64,000 bases of DNA from an uncultured Microbacterium sp. (GTDB lineage Bacteria; Actinomycetota; Actinomycetes; Actinomycetales; Microbacteriaceae). Below, piece by piece: positions 31,490 through 40,986 of this stretch (positions are counted from its first letter, which is position 1; each line of letters starts with the position of its first letter). A program made the translations under genes and the position numbers. The notes beneath the pieces are model-generated. The model was not told the DNA's origin, did not search any database, and saw only the letters and a list, made by a program, of their open reading frames with translations. The stretch covers positions 310,001 through 374,000 of the forward strand of contig CAJYHN010000013.1 in the NCBI GenBank assembly GCA_913774665.1, read 5' to 3'.

Positions 31490-32407
31490 ATGCCCGAGCG
31501 CGACGAGTTCTCGTTCCTCCCCGCCCAGGCGACCGATCTCGGTCGCGACGTCCCCTCCGTCGAACGGGTGCACCTCACGCTCCCCGACGGGCGCACCCTC
31601 AGCGGGCTGCGGTGGGGCGACGCTCCCCCGGCGGTGACGCTGCTGCACGGCGCCGGCTTGAACGCCCACACCTGGGACACGACCCTCCTGCACCTCGGGG
31701 TCCCCGCCCTCGCCCTCGACCTGCCGGGTCACGGCGACTCCTCGTGGCGGGACGACGCGGCGTACGTCGCGCGCGTGCTCGCCCCGGACGTCGTCACCGC
31801 CCTCGAGGAGTGGACCAGCGGTGCCCAGGTTCTCGTCGGGCACTCGCTCGGGGGGCTCACGGCGGCCGCGGTCGCGGCATCCCGTCCCGATCTCGTCTCG
31901 CGCCTCGCGATCGTCGACATCACGCCGGGGGTCGATCCGAGCGCCGGGCCCGCGCAGATCCGTGCGTTCTTCGCCGGCCCGACCGACTGGGCGTCGCGCG
32001 AGGACCTCGTCGAACGCGCCCTCTCGTTCGGCCTGGGCGGCTCACCCGAGGCCGCCGCGCGCGGCGTCTTCCTGAACTCCCGCGTGCGCCCGGACGGCCG
32101 GGTGGAGTGGAAGCACCACTTCGCGCACCTCGCCGCGGCCGCCGCGAACGCCGGAGCCGATCCCACCACCCCCGACGCGGTGAAGGCCGTGCTCTCGGCG
32201 ACCGGGTGGGACGACCTGGCCGAGGTGACGGCCCCCGTCACCCTGATCCGCGGCGAGCGCGGGTTCGTCACGATCCCGGATGCCGAGGAGCTCGAGCGCC
32301 GCGTGCCCGGGGCCGTCGTGCACGCGCTCCCGACCGGGCACAACGCCCAGGAGGACGACCCGGAGGGTCTCGCTCACCTCATCCGCTCCCTCCTCCCCTC
32401 GCCCTGA
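31490..32407 (+). CDS. Alpha/beta hydrolase
   Basis: The 305-residue protein has the oxyanion segment VTLLHGAGLNAHTW, nucleophile elbow VLVGHSLGGLTAAAVA (Ser), and C-terminal His in LPTGHNAQEDDPEGL, with Asp in the strand before it. DLPGHGDSSW matches the esterase/epoxide-hydrolase/peptidase branch. No signal peptide. ATG at 31490. It is divergent from the AhpD-like gene, about 100 bp away. Substrate unknown. Confidence 0.88.
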   Translation: MPERDEFSFLPAQATDLGRDVPSVERVHLTLPDGRTLSGLRWGDAPPAVTLLHGAGLNAHTWDTTLLHLGVPALALDLPGHGDSSWRDDAAYVARVLAPDVVTALEEWTSGAQVLVGHSLGGLTAAAVAASRPDLVSRLAIVDITPGVDPSAGPAQIRAFFAGPTDWASREDLVERALSFGLGGSPEAAARGVFLNSRVRPDGRVEWKHHFAHLAAAAANAGADPTTPDAVKAVLSATGWDDLAEVTAPVTLIRGERGFVTIPDAEELERRVPGAVVHALPTGHNAQEDDPEGLAHLIRSLLPSP

Positions 32408-32551
32408 CCTCTCCCGTCGTTCCCCGTCATCTCCCGTCGCGCTCCGTCACAGAGGGCGTCGAGCGCAGACGGGCGAAAGTAGGCTGTTGCCACCCCCGCT
32501 CGGCATCCACAGCACCCTGATGCCTCGGCCTGCGAAAGGACACACCCCGCA

Positions 32552-34063
32552 ATGCTGCGCCGCACCGCTCTCGCCACGAGCGTGCTCCTGATCGGAGCGC
32601 TCCTGCTCACCTCGTGCACCGGCTCGAACACGACGCCGAACCCCACCGGGAAGGCCGACCCGAACGCCACCCTCACGGTGCGTCTGTCGCTCGAGCCGGC
32701 CAACCTCGACATCCGCCACACCAGCGGCGCCGCGCTCGAGCAGGCGCTCGTCGACAACGTGTACCAGGGTCTCGTCACCCGCAACGGCGACGACTCCAAC
32801 GCGATCGTCGCCGCCCTCGCCACCGCCTGGGCTGTGTCGCCCGACGGCCTCACGTACACCTTCACCCTTCGGCAGGGGGTGACCTTCCACGACGGCAGCG
32901 CCCTCACCGCGGACGACGTGGTCACCTCGCTGCAGACGGCGAAGGACGACCCCACCATCCAGAGCAGCGCCGACCTGAAGAACGTGGCGTCCATCGCCTC
33001 GCCCGACGCCTCCACGGTCGTCATGACCCTCGCCCAGCCGAACATCGACTTCCTCTTCGCGCTGACCGGTCGCGCCGGACTCATCTTCAAGAACGGCGAC
33101 ACCACCAACTTCCAGACCGCCGCCAACGGCACCGGACCGTTCCGCGTCGAGAGCCGCAACGCGGGACAGAGCCTGACCCTCGCGCGCTACGACGGCTACT
33201 GGGGCGACAAGGCCGGAGTCGCCGAGGTCGTCCTCGACTACATCCCCGATCAGAGCGCCGCCACGAACGCCGCGGTCGCGGGCGACCTCGACGTCGCCCT
33301 CGAGATCGACCCCGAACTGCGCGGACAGATCGAAGGCACGAACAACTTCACGATCGAGTCGGGCCTGACCACCGACAAGGGCACGCTGGCCTTCAACAAC
33401 CAGCGGGCTCCGCTGAACGATCAGCGCGTGCGCGAGGCGCTGCGCCTCGCGATCGACCACAAGGCGCTCATCGACACCCTCGGCTCGGGAAGCGAGCTCT
33501 ACGGCCCCATCGCCCCGCTCGACCCGGGATACGAAGACCTGTCGGGCAGCATCTCGTACAGCCCCGACCGCGCCCGTGAGCTGCTCGCCCAGGCCGGGGC
33601 CGAGAACCTGAACCTCACGCTGACGATCCCCAACGTGTACCCGACGACGATCCCGACCTTCCTGGTCTCGTCGTTCGCCGACGTGGGAGTGACCCTGAAG
33701 GTCGACTCGGTCGACTTCAGCGCGTGGCTGCAGGACGTCTACACGAACCACGACTACGACCTGAGCTTCGTGCGCCACGTCGAAGCCCGCGACTTCGGCA
33801 ACTGGGCGAACCCCTCGTACTACTTCGGGTACGACAACGCCGAGGTGCAGGGCCTCTACGCCCAGGCGTTGGCGACCACCGACGAGCAGCAGTCCTCCGA
33901 CCTGCTCGCCGAGGCCGCCCGCATCGTGAGCGACGAGGACGCCGCCGACTGGCTGTTCCTCTCGACCCCGCTGACCGCGGTGGGCACGAACGTGGCGAAC
34001 TTCCCGAAGAATTCCCTCAACGTGCGGCTGCCCCTGGCCGGCGTGACGGTCGCGGCGGAGTGA
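32552..34063 (+). CDS. ABC transporter substrate-binding lipoprotein (family 5)
   Basis: The 503-residue lipoprotein has signal TSVLLIGALLLTSC (lipobox LTSC, Cys about 22) and the SBP_bac_5 pattern: LVDNVYQGLVTRNGD, TYTFTLRQGVTFHDGSALT, PNGTGPFRVES-like NGTGPFRVESRNAG, and NQRAPLNDQRVREALRLAID. It captures oligopeptides or a similar ligand outside the membrane for the permease encoded next. Four downstream genes overlap in series by 4 bp each, so the importer is one translational chain. Confidence 0.92.
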   Translation: MLRRTALATSVLLIGALLLTSCTGSNTTPNPTGKADPNATLTVRLSLEPANLDIRHTSGAALEQALVDNVYQGLVTRNGDDSNAIVAALATAWAVSPDGLTYTFTLRQGVTFHDGSALTADDVVTSLQTAKDDPTIQSSADLKNVASIASPDASTVVMTLAQPNIDFLFALTGRAGLIFKNGDTTNFQTAANGTGPFRVESRNAGQSLTLARYDGYWGDKAGVAEVVLDYIPDQSAATNAAVAGDLDVALEIDPELRGQIEGTNNFTIESGLTTDKGTLAFNNQRAPLNDQRVREALRLAIDHKALIDTLGSGSELYGPIAPLDPGYEDLSGSISYSPDRARELLAQAGAENLNLTLTIPNVYPTTIPTFLVSSFADVGVTLKVDSVDFSAWLQDVYTNHDYDLSFVRHVEARDFGNWANPSYYFGYDNAEVQGLYAQALATTDEQQSSDLLAEAARIVSDEDAADWLFLSTPLTAVGTNVANFPKNSLNVRLPLAGVTVAAE

Positions 34064-35010
34064 TCCGCTACGCGCTGACACGGCTGGGCCTGCTCGTGCT
34101 GGGCCTGGCCGTGGCCAGCGTGCTGATCTTCGTCTCGCTGCGGGTGCTTCCGGGCGACGTGGCGCAGCTCATCGCCGGCACCGAGGCGACCCCCGAACAG
34201 GTCGCGGCGTTGCGAACCAGCCTCGGCCTCGAGGCACCGCTCTGGACGCAATACCTCGACTGGATCGGCGGACTTTTCCGCGGCGAGCTCGGCACCTCGC
34301 TCATCACCGGCGGCTCCGTCGCGTCGGAACTGGCCGACAAGGCCCGCGTCACCGTCCCCCTCGCCGCGATGTCGTTGACGGTGGCGCTGATCGTCGGCAT
34401 CCCGTTCGGTGTGCTCTCGGCCCTCGGCCGGCGGCGGGCCGGGGGGACGGCGCTCAGCGTCGGAGCCCAGGCGCTGGCGGCCGTGCCCGTCGTCTGGGCG
34501 GGCCTGATGCTCGTGGTCGTCTTCGCGGTGTGGCTCGGCTGGCTTCCGCCCCAGGGCTTCCCCCGCGCGGGATGGAACGACACCGCGGCCGCGTTCCGCG
34601 CCCTCATCCTCCCCGCGCTCACCATCGGCGTGGTCGAGGGAGCGATGCTCCTGCGCTTCGTCCGCAGCGCGACGCTCCAGGCCCTCGGCCAGGACTACGT
34701 GCGCACGGCCGCCGCGAAGGGACTCACGCGCACGCGCGCCCTGCTCAGCCACGGCCTGCCCAACGTCGGCCTCTCGGTCATCACGGTGCTCGGTCTGCAG
34801 ATCGCCGGGATCATCGTCGGGGCCGTCGTGATCGAGCAACTGTTCACCCTCCCCGGCGTCGGCCGGATGCTGGTGTCCGACGTCGCCTCGCGCGACCTCC
34901 CCAAGGTCCAGGGTGAGCTCCTCGTCCTCACCGGGTTCGTGCTGCTCGTCGGATTCCTGGTCGACCTCTCCCACCGCCTCATCGACCCCCGCCAGAGGGA
35001 GGCCTCATGA
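34060..35010 (+). CDS. Opp/Dpp-type ABC permease, DppB-like
   Basis: The 316-residue membrane protein has an N-terminal helix (LGLLVLGLAVASVLIFVSLRV), the following extracellular LPGDVAQLIAGTEATPEQVA loop of DppB-like permeases and the coupling loop RTAAAKGLTRTRALLSHGLP near the end. GTG at 34060 overlaps the SBP gene stop. It forms a heterodimer with the next gene product. Confidence 0.93.
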   Translation: MIRYALTRLGLLVLGLAVASVLIFVSLRVLPGDVAQLIAGTEATPEQVAALRTSLGLEAPLWTQYLDWIGGLFRGELGTSLITGGSVASELADKARVTVPLAAMSLTVALIVGIPFGVLSALGRRRAGGTALSVGAQALAAVPVVWAGLMLVVVFAVWLGWLPPQGFPRAGWNDTAAAFRALILPALTIGVVEGAMLLRFVRSATLQALGQDYVRTAAAKGLTRTRALLSHGLPNVGLSVITVLGLQIAGIIVGAVVIEQLFTLPGVGRMLVSDVASRDLPKVQGELLVLTGFVLLVGFLVDLSHRLIDPRQREAS

Positions 35011-35876
35011 CCACTCTCCGGCGGCTCTGGAGCCTCGGCACCGGTCGATTCGGCATCCTGATCGTGGCTCTCGTGCTCATCACGGCCCTCGTCTCTCTCG
35101 TCTGGACGCCCTTCGACCCCGCGTCGGTCGACGCTCGAGCGCGCTGGAGCGATCCGTCGTGGCCGCACGTGCTCGGGACCGACAACAGCGGTCGCGATAT
35201 CGCGAGCCTGCTCATGGCGGGAGCGCGCACCACCGTCGTCGTCGCCGTCGGCGCAGGGGCGGTGGCCTCGGTGCTGGGCATCGCCCTCGCCGCCCTCGGC
35301 TCGCTCACGGCGCGGTGGATCCGCGAGAGCGTCGCCGTGCTCGTCGACATCCTCGTCGCCTTCCCGGTCCTCCTCATCGCCATGATGATCTCGGCCGTGT
35401 GGGGCGGTTCGCTCGCCGTCGTCATCTGGTCGGTGGGGATCGGCTTCGGCGTGAACGTCGCCCGCGTGACACGACCCGAACTGCGGCGCGTGCTGCACAG
35501 CGACTTCGTGCTCGCCGGTCGAGCGAGCGGCCTGTCGACGGGGCAGAACCTCACCCGGCACCTCCTGCCGAACGTCGCACCGGTGTTCATCGTGCAGCTG
35601 TCGTGGGGAATGGCGGTCGCCGTGCTGGCCGAGGCGGGGCTGTCGTACCTCGGCTTCGGCGCGCCCGTGACCCAGCCCTCGTGGGGAGTGCTCCTGAGCG
35701 ACCTGCAGGCCTACATCGCCGTGCACCCCCTCGCCGTCGTCTGGCCCGGCCTGGCGATCACGCTGACCGTGCTGGGGCTGAACCTGCTCGGCGACGCCCT
35801 GCGCGAGGCGGCCGACCCCACCCTCGGCGAGCGCATTTCCGCGGCCCGCACGCATGTGCCGGGGGTGGTCGCATGA
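35007..35876 (+). CDS. Opp/Dpp-type ABC permease, DppC-like
   Basis: The 289-residue protein has six membrane helices. HVLGTDNSGRDIASLLMAGA is the hallmark of DppC-like permeases (LGTDxxGRDxxS), and VLAGRASGLSTGQNLTRHLL is the coupling loop that docks on the ATPases. ATG at 35007 overlaps the previous stop. Confidence 0.93.
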   Translation: MTTLRRLWSLGTGRFGILIVALVLITALVSLVWTPFDPASVDARARWSDPSWPHVLGTDNSGRDIASLLMAGARTTVVVAVGAGAVASVLGIALAALGSLTARWIRESVAVLVDILVAFPVLLIAMMISAVWGGSLAVVIWSVGIGFGVNVARVTRPELRRVLHSDFVLAGRASGLSTGQNLTRHLLPNVAPVFIVQLSWGMAVAVLAEAGLSYLGFGAPVTQPSWGVLLSDLQAYIAVHPLAVVWPGLAITLTVLGLNLLGDALREAADPTLGERISAARTHVPGVVA

Positions 35877-36697
35877 GCCTCGTCGTCACGGACCTGCGCA
35901 TCGAGATCGGCGGCCGGGCCGTCGTCGACGCGGTGTCGTTCGAGGTGCCCGACGGCGCCCGCGTCGGCCTCATCGGCGAATCCGGCTCGGGCAAGTCGAT
36001 GACCGCGCTGGCGATCCTCGGGCTCCTCCCCGACGGCGCCCACGCCACCGGCAGCATCGTCTGGAACGGCCGCGAGATCCTCGGCCTCGCCGACCGCGAG
36101 CTGGCGCGCCTGCGCGGCGACGACATCGGCATGGTCTTCCAAGAGCCCCGGACGGCTCTGAACCCCATCCGCACCGTCGGCCGGCAGATCGGCGAATCGG
36201 TGCGCATCCACGAGGGCGTCTCTCGTCGCGAGGCTCTGCACCGCGCCGTCGCCGAGGCCGAGCGCGTCGCCCTCCCCGATCCCGAACGGATCGTCTCGCG
36301 CTACCCGCACCAGCTCTCCGGCGGCCAGCGGCAGCGGGTGGCGATCGCGATGGCCCTCGCGTGCCGACCGCGGCTGCTCATCGCCGACGAACCGACGACG
36401 GCGCTCGACGTCACCATCCAGGCGGGGATCCTGACCCTCCTGCGCTCCCTCGTCCAGGATGCCGGCATGTCGCTCGTCTTCATCACCCACGACCTCGCGG
36501 TGCTCGCGCAAGTCGCCACCCACGCCGTCGTCCTCGAGAACGGCCGGGTGGTCGAGCAGGGCGCCGTCACCGACCTGTTGAGGGCGCCGTCGTCGCCCGT
36601 CACGCGGGCGCTGCTGCGCGATGCGACCGCGACGCTGTGGCATCCCGAGCTCCCCCCTCGCGAGCTCGCGACCGACGATGCCGAGGAGACCCCGTGA
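35873..36697 (+). CDS. ABC importer ATPase, DppD-like
   Basis: The 274-residue ATPase has Walker [13 protein letters not shown]-loop [12 protein letters not shown], signature [13 protein letters not shown], Walker [15 protein letters not shown] and switch HD in FITHDLAVL. It is shorter than many DppD proteins (about 325) and lacks the usual cysteine-rich C-terminal extension. ATG at 35873 overlaps the DppC-like stop. Confidence 0.93.
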   Translation: MSLVVTDLRIEIGGRAVVDAVSFEVPDGARVGLIGESGSGKSMTALAILGLLPDGAHATGSIVWNGREILGLADRELARLRGDDIGMVFQEPRTALNPIRTVGRQIGESVRIHEGVSRREALHRAVAEAERVALPDPERIVSRYPHQLSGGQRQRVAIAMALACRPRLLIADEPTTALDVTIQAGILTLLRSLVQDAGMSLVFITHDLAVLAQVATHAVVLENGRVVEQGAVTDLLRAPSSPVTRALLRDATATLWHPELPPRELATDDAEETP

Positions 36698-37485
36698 CCG
36701 AGACGCTGATGCGCGCGCGCGGGCTCTCGCGCTCCTACCCCACCCCCCGGACGCGGGGCGTCGGCCGGGCCGAGCAGACCGTGGGCCTCGCCGACGTCGA
36801 CCTCTCGGTGCTCGCCGGCAGCGCGGTCGGGATCATCGGCGAGTCGGGGTCAGGCAAATCCACCCTCGTGCGCCTGCTGCTGGGCCTCGACGTGCCGAGC
36901 GCGGGCACCGTCGAGGTCGACGGACGCGCCGTCGACGCCCGTGGCTCGGCACGGTCGCTGCACTGGCTGCGACGGGCGACCGGCATGGTCTTCCAGGACC
37001 CGTACGCCTCGCTGGATCCCCGGATGAGCGTCGAGCGCATCGTGGGCGAGCCGCTGTGGGCGCTCGGGATCGAGGGCGATCGCCGCGCGCGGGTCCGCCA
37101 GGTGCTCGAGCAGGTCGGTCTCGACGCCGGCATGGCCGCGCGGTTCCCGCACGAGTTCTCGGGGGGCCAGCGCCAGCGCATCGCCCTGGCTCGCGCGATC
37201 GTGCATCGCCCGCGCATCCTTGTCGGCGACGAGCCCCTCTCGGCCCTCGACGTGACGGTGCGCGCGCAGATCCTGCGCCTCATCGCGCGACTCCGGCTCG
37301 AAGAGGACCTCACCCTCGTCCTCGTCTCGCACGACATCGGCGTGGTGCAGAACGTGTGCGACCAGGTCGTCGTCATGAAGGACGGCCGCATCGTCGAACA
37401 GGGGCCCACCGAGAAGGTGCTGCTGCAACCGCAGGCGGCGTACACGCGGCAGCTGCTGGCGTCGATACCGACGCTGCCGAGCTGA
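36694..37485 (+). CDS. ABC importer ATPase, DppF-like
   Basis: The 263-residue ATPase has Walker [18 protein letters not shown]-loop [14 protein letters not shown], signature [14 protein letters not shown], Walker [14 protein letters not shown] and switch His in [11 protein letters not shown]. It pairs with the DppD-like protein. GTG at 36694 overlaps the preceding stop. It ends the five-gene operon. Confidence 0.93.
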   Translation: MTETLMRARGLSRSYPTPRTRGVGRAEQTVGLADVDLSVLAGSAVGIIGESGSGKSTLVRLLLGLDVPSAGTVEVDGRAVDARGSARSLHWLRRATGMVFQDPYASLDPRMSVERIVGEPLWALGIEGDRRARVRQVLEQVGLDAGMAARFPHEFSGGQRQRIALARAIVHRPRILVGDEPLSALDVTVRAQILRLIARLRLEEDLTLVLVSHDIGVVQNVCDQVVVMKDGRIVEQGPTEKVLLQPQAAYTRQLLASIPTLPS

Positions 37486-37548
37486 CGCGGGGTTCGGGCT
37501 GCGGGACGGGTGGGGCCGTTTCGGGGGCGCGAGAACGGGAGAACGTCA

Positions 37549-37587
37549 CGAGAACAGGCTGATTCCACCGAATTCGTCCTGTTCTCG
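37549..37587. promoter_or_regulatory. 10-bp inverted repeat downstream of ABC operon
   Basis: The arms CGAGAACAGG and CCTGTTCTCG are separated by 19 bp. GAGAAC recurs two more times just upstream (37540-37545, near 37552 region). It lies 64 bp after the importer operon and 118 bp before the protease. It may be a terminator, or an operator for the protease-inhibitor pair. Confidence 0.4.
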
Positions 37588-37704
37588 AAGCGTCTCCTGT
37601 TCCGGCGCGGTTGCAGGATGCCGCCCGCCCGGCTCTCCGGATCGCTCGCCCACGCGCCGATCAAGGGATCCTGCGATGTCGGAGGTCGGCGCTACCCTCG
37701 GCGC

Positions 37705-38763
37705 ATGACCCCCGGTATCGTCCCCCCGTTCCTGCTCGACCGACTCGCCTCCACCGATGACCCGCGCATGGCACGGGCCGCCGAAGCGGCGCGAAAGACC
37801 CTCGCCCTGCCCCGGCCGGCGCGCCCGACGCGATCGCGCCTGCGCTTGTCGATCGAGGGCGACACCCTCGTGGCCGAGACCGGGCCGGCGCCCGATCGCA
37901 TCATCTCCGACGCCGCGAACACCGAGAACCTGCCGGGTCGTCGCGTGCGCAGCGAAGACGACGGCCCGTCGGGCGACACCGCGGTCGACGAGGCGTACGA
38001 CGGTCTCGGCGAGACCTACGACTTCTTCTGGGACGCCTTCGCCCGCGACGGCATCGACGCCGCCGGCGGATCGCTCCTGGCCACCGTGCACTTCGGCGAC
38101 GACTACGACAACGCGTTCTGGAACGGTGAACGCATGGTCTTCGGCGACGGCGACGGCGACGTGTTCGTCGGCTTCACGCGCTCGCTCAGCGTCATCGCGC
38201 ACGAGCTCGGGCACGGCGTCACCGAGGCCTCCGGCGGCCTCGAGTACCAGGGGCAGTCGGGCGCGCTCAACGAGTCCCTGTCCGATGTGTTCGGCGCCCT
38301 CGCCGAGCAGCACCACCGGGGTCAGACCGCCGAACAGGCGTCGTGGCTCATCGGTGCGGGCATCTTCGCCGCCGCGGTCCAGGGCGAGGCCCTGCGCTCG
38401 ATGAAGGCGCCGGGCACCGCCTACGACGACGACGTGCTCGGCAAAGACCCGCAGCCGGGGCACATGCGCGACTACGTCGAGACGACCGACGACAACGGCG
38501 GAGTGCACATCAACTCCGGCATCCCGAACAAAGCCTTCTACCTCGCCGCCACCGCGCTCGGCGGGTTCGCGTGGGAGCGCGCCGGTCTCATCTGGTACCG
38601 CACGATCACCGCCGGAACGCTGTCGCCCACCGCCGACTTCTCGGCGTTCGCGACCGCCACCCTGTCGGCTGCGGCCAGCGAGTACGGTGAGAAGTCGGAG
38701 GAGGTCGCCGCCGTCCGCGCCGCGTGGGCCGGGGTCGGCGTCGAGGAGGATGCCGCAGCCTGA
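37705..38763 (+). CDS. Protealysin-like M4 metalloprotease
   Basis: The 352-residue protease has the zinc motif VIAHELGHGVTE (HELGH) with the third ligand in ALNESLSDVFGAL and the downstream His in NGGVHINSGIPNKAFY. There is no signal peptide. The N-terminus begins MTPGIVPPFLLDRLA, matching the short PPxxL-type propeptide of protealysin-like enzymes rather than the long thermolysin propeptide; length also fits (protealysin about 341). ATG at 37705 has no strong alternative. The next gene overlaps by 14 bp and encodes the inhibitor. Confidence 0.9.
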   Translation: MTPGIVPPFLLDRLASTDDPRMARAAEAARKTLALPRPARPTRSRLRLSIEGDTLVAETGPAPDRIISDAANTENLPGRRVRSEDDGPSGDTAVDEAYDGLGETYDFFWDAFARDGIDAAGGSLLATVHFGDDYDNAFWNGERMVFGDGDGDVFVGFTRSLSVIAHELGHGVTEASGGLEYQGQSGALNESLSDVFGALAEQHHRGQTAEQASWLIGAGIFAAAVQGEALRSMKAPGTAYDDDVLGKDPQPGHMRDYVETTDDNGGVHINSGIPNKAFYLAATALGGFAWERAGLIWYRTITAGTLSPTADFSAFATATLSAAASEYGEKSEEVAAVRAAWAGVGVEEDAAA

Positions 38764-39076
38764 CACCGAGAGCGCCGGACGCTTCGCCGTCGTGGTCGTG
38801 CGCTCCGGTGGTCTCGCGGGCCTGTCGAAGCAGTGGCGGGCCGAGCCCGACCCCGACGGACTCCCCCACTGGCAGCAGCTCGTCGAGAGCTGCCCCTGGG
38901 ATGCAGCTCCCGCAGCGTCCACGGGCGCCGACCGCTACCAGTGGCGCATCGAGGTGCACCACGGCGACACCGCCGTGCATCGGGCGCGCCTCGACGACGG
39001 ACAGGTGGAAGGACCCTGGCGCACCCTGGTCGACGAGGTGCGGCAGGCCTCTCCGTCGCGGCCCGTTCGTCGCTAG
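38750..39076 (+). CDS. Emfourin-like protealysin inhibitor
   Basis: The 108-residue protein (VVVVRSGGLAGLSKQWRAEP, WQQLVESCPWDA, YQWRIEVHHGDTAVHRARL) matches the emfourin family, small proteins that inhibit protealysin-like M4 proteases and are encoded next to them. The ATG at 38750 lies inside the protease gene, with GAGGAGG at 38743-38749, so the two are expressed together. Its stop is 3 bp from the convergent acetyltransferase gene. Confidence 0.88.
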   Translation: MPQPDTESAGRFAVVVVRSGGLAGLSKQWRAEPDPDGLPHWQQLVESCPWDAAPAASTGADRYQWRIEVHHGDTAVHRARLDDGQVEGPWRTLVDEVRQASPSRPVRR

Positions 39077-39079
39077 GCG

Positions 39080-39694
39080 TCAGCCGAACAACCGCCGGCG
39101 GGGCTTCTTCTTCGACGGGATGCTCTTCTGCAGGTACACGACGCCCAGCCAGCGTCCGAACTTGAAGCCGACGCGCCCCATGCGGCCGACCTCGGTGAAG
39201 CCGAGCTTCTCGTGCAGGGCGATCGACGCGTCGGCGCCCTTGTCGCTGATCGCGGCGACCATCTCTCGGATGCCGAGATCCTGGCACGCGCCGATGAGCG
39301 CCTCGAGCAGCGCACGACCGAGGCCCTTGCCCGCGGCCGCCTGGCCCAGGTAGATCGAGTTCTCGACCGTATAGCGGTACGCCGACTTCGACTGCCACGG
39401 CTGCACCAGGGCGTACCCGAGGATCTGACCGCTCGGCGACTGGGCGACGAGGAAGGGCAGCCCCAGCTTGTGAAGGGTCGCGAACTTGTCACGCCACTTC
39501 GCGAGCGACCAGGCCTTCTCGTCGAAGGTCACGACCGAGTTGCGCACGTAGTAGTTGTAGATCTCGCGGATGTCGGGGATGTCGGCCTCGGTCGCCGGGC
39601 GGATCTCGAACGTGAAGGGCTGTTCCGGCTTCGGCGTCGGGCGCAGGTGGGCGGGCAGCCGCCGCCGGCTCTTCTCGTACTCCTCTTCCAGCAC
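39080..39694 (-). CDS. GNAT N-acetyltransferase, phosphinothricin-acetyltransferase-like
   Basis: The 204-residue protein carries FEIRPATEADIPDIREIYNY at residues 28-47, then VVTFDEKAWSLAKWRDKF, and the acetyl-CoA loop AAAGKGLGRALLEALIGAC (Q/RxxGxG/A). YVRNSVVTFDE and IALHEKLGFTEVG are typical of the PAT/Bar branch. Substrate is unproven; many such genes act on other amines. GTG at 39694 begins VLEEEYEKSRRRL, a charged extension of about 27 residues. No operon. Confidence 0.85.
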   Translation of the reverse strand: MLEEEYEKSRRRLPAHLRPTPKPEQPFTFEIRPATEADIPDIREIYNYYVRNSVVTFDEKAWSLAKWRDKFATLHKLGLPFLVAQSPSGQILGYALVQPWQSKSAYRYTVENSIYLGQAAAGKGLGRALLEALIGACQDLGIREMVAAISDKGADASIALHEKLGFTEVGRMGRVGFKFGRWLGVVYLQKSIPSKKKPRRRLFG

Positions 39695-39773
39695 CCCGCC
39701 ACTCTACGGGCGTCGCGGTTTCGCGCGTGTGACGCGGGCGACCGGCGGGCGGCTGCTCCCGCCCACCGGGCAA

Positions 39774-40460
39774 TCAGGCGGGGATCCGCCAGTCGACGGG
39801 GTCGGCGCCCTGCTCCTCGAGCAACGCGTTCACGCGAGAGAACGGCTTCGAGCCGAAGAACCCCCGACTCGCCGACAGGGGCGAGGGGTGCGGAGAGGCG
39901 ACGACCGCCGTCTCGCCGAGGATCGGAGCGAGCCCCTGCGCGTCCTTGCCCCACAGCACCGCGACCAGTGGGGACTCCCGCGCGACGAGGCAACGGATAG
40001 CGTGTTCGGTCACCCGTTCCCATCCCCATCCACGGTGGGATGCCGGGACCCCCGGCGCCACCGTCAACACCCTGTTCAGCAGCATGACGCCCTGCGCGCT
40101 CCACGCCGAGAGGTCGCCGTGGGGCGCCGGAGCGATACCCAGGTCGTCGGAGAGTTCCCGGTAGATGTTCATCAGGCTGCGCGGGAGCGGCCGCACGTGC
40201 GGGTCGACGGCGAACGACAGACCGATGGGGTGGCCCGGGGCCGGGTAGGGATCCTGACCGACGATGAGCACGCGCACCTGGTCGAGCGGCGTACGGAAAG
40301 CGCGGAGGACGAGATCACCCGCCGGGAGGTACGGTCTCCCCTCGGCCCGCAGTCGCTCCCCCACCGCGGCGATGTCGGCGGCCACCGGGGTGAGGGCCTC
40401 GACCCAGGAGCGGTCGATGAGACCCGCGTCCGCGAGCTCGGGGAGAGTCATCGCGCTCAC
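39774..40460 (-). CDS. ung: Uracil-DNA glycosylase (family 1)
   Basis: The 228-residue enzyme removes uracil from DNA. The water-activating loop is [20 protein letters not shown], followed by [13 protein letters not shown], the [11 protein letters not shown] strand and the DNA-intercalation loop [23 protein letters not shown] at 40460 overlaps the upstream stop (GTGA); ATG at 40451 is an alternative, giving a 3-residue shorter protein. It is coupled to the phosphoribosyltransferase gene. Confidence 0.95.
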   Translation of the reverse strand: MSAMTLPELADAGLIDRSWVEALTPVAADIAAVGERLRAEGRPYLPAGDLVLRAFRTPLDQVRVLIVGQDPYPAPGHPIGLSFAVDPHVRPLPRSLMNIYRELSDDLGIAPAPHGDLSAWSAQGVMLLNRVLTVAPGVPASHRGWGWERVTEHAIRCLVARESPLVAVLWGKDAQGLAPILGETAVVASPHPSPLSASRGFFGSKPFSRVNALLEEQGADPVDWRIPA

Positions 40461-40942
40461 GCGGCGTCTTCCTCCTGCACGGAGCCGAGGTGCGACCAGG
40501 GGAACTCGATCCACAACGACGTGTCGCGCCAGGAGAAGTCGGGAGCGATGATCGTCGTCGGCTTGGTGTAGATCACCGCCGACCGGACGTCGGCGTCGTG
40601 TCGTCTCAGCAGCGTCACCGCGAGATCGAGCGTACGGCCGCTGTCGGCCACGTCGTCGACGAGCAGCACGCGCCGGCCCGCCAGGTACGTCAGATCGAGC
40701 GCCGGAGGCAGGACCTCGGGGGCATCGAGCACGGTGCCCACACCGGTGTAGAACTCCACGTTCAGCGCGCCGCAGTTCTTCGCGCCGAGCCCGTACGCGA
40801 TCGCTCCCCCCGGGAGCAGCCCGCCGCGCGCGATCGCCACGACGACCTCGGGCTCGAACCCGTCGGCGACGATCGCCCGCGAGATGTCGCGCGTGGCGGT
40901 CCCGAAGTCATCCCAGCTCAGGCGTTCGCGTTCGTCCGTCAC
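40457..40942 (-). CDS. Phosphoribosyltransferase-family protein
   Basis: The 161-residue protein has the PRPP-binding loop [18 protein letters not shown] and a flexible [17 protein letters not shown], typical of purine/xanthine-like salvage enzymes (type I PRTases). The base preference is not evident. GTG at 40942 has GAGGAGT upstream. Ung overlaps it, so uracil release and base salvage are expressed together. Confidence 0.88.
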   Translation of the reverse strand: MTDERERLSWDDFGTATRDISRAIVADGFEPEVVVAIARGGLLPGGAIAYGLGAKNCGALNVEFYTGVGTVLDAPEVLPPALDLTYLAGRRVLLVDDVADSGRTLDLAVTLLRRHDADVRSAVIYTKPTTIIAPDFSWRDTSLWIEFPWSHLGSVQEEDAA

Positions 40943-40986
40943 GGCGGACTCCTCTCGTCGACTGCCTTTCACCCTAGGGGCGGCGA

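Noticed and set aside
37540-37590. LexA/SOS box
   Set aside because: GAAC and GTTC half-sites are not at the 4-bp spacing of the actinobacterial SOS box; spacing here is about 19-25 bp.
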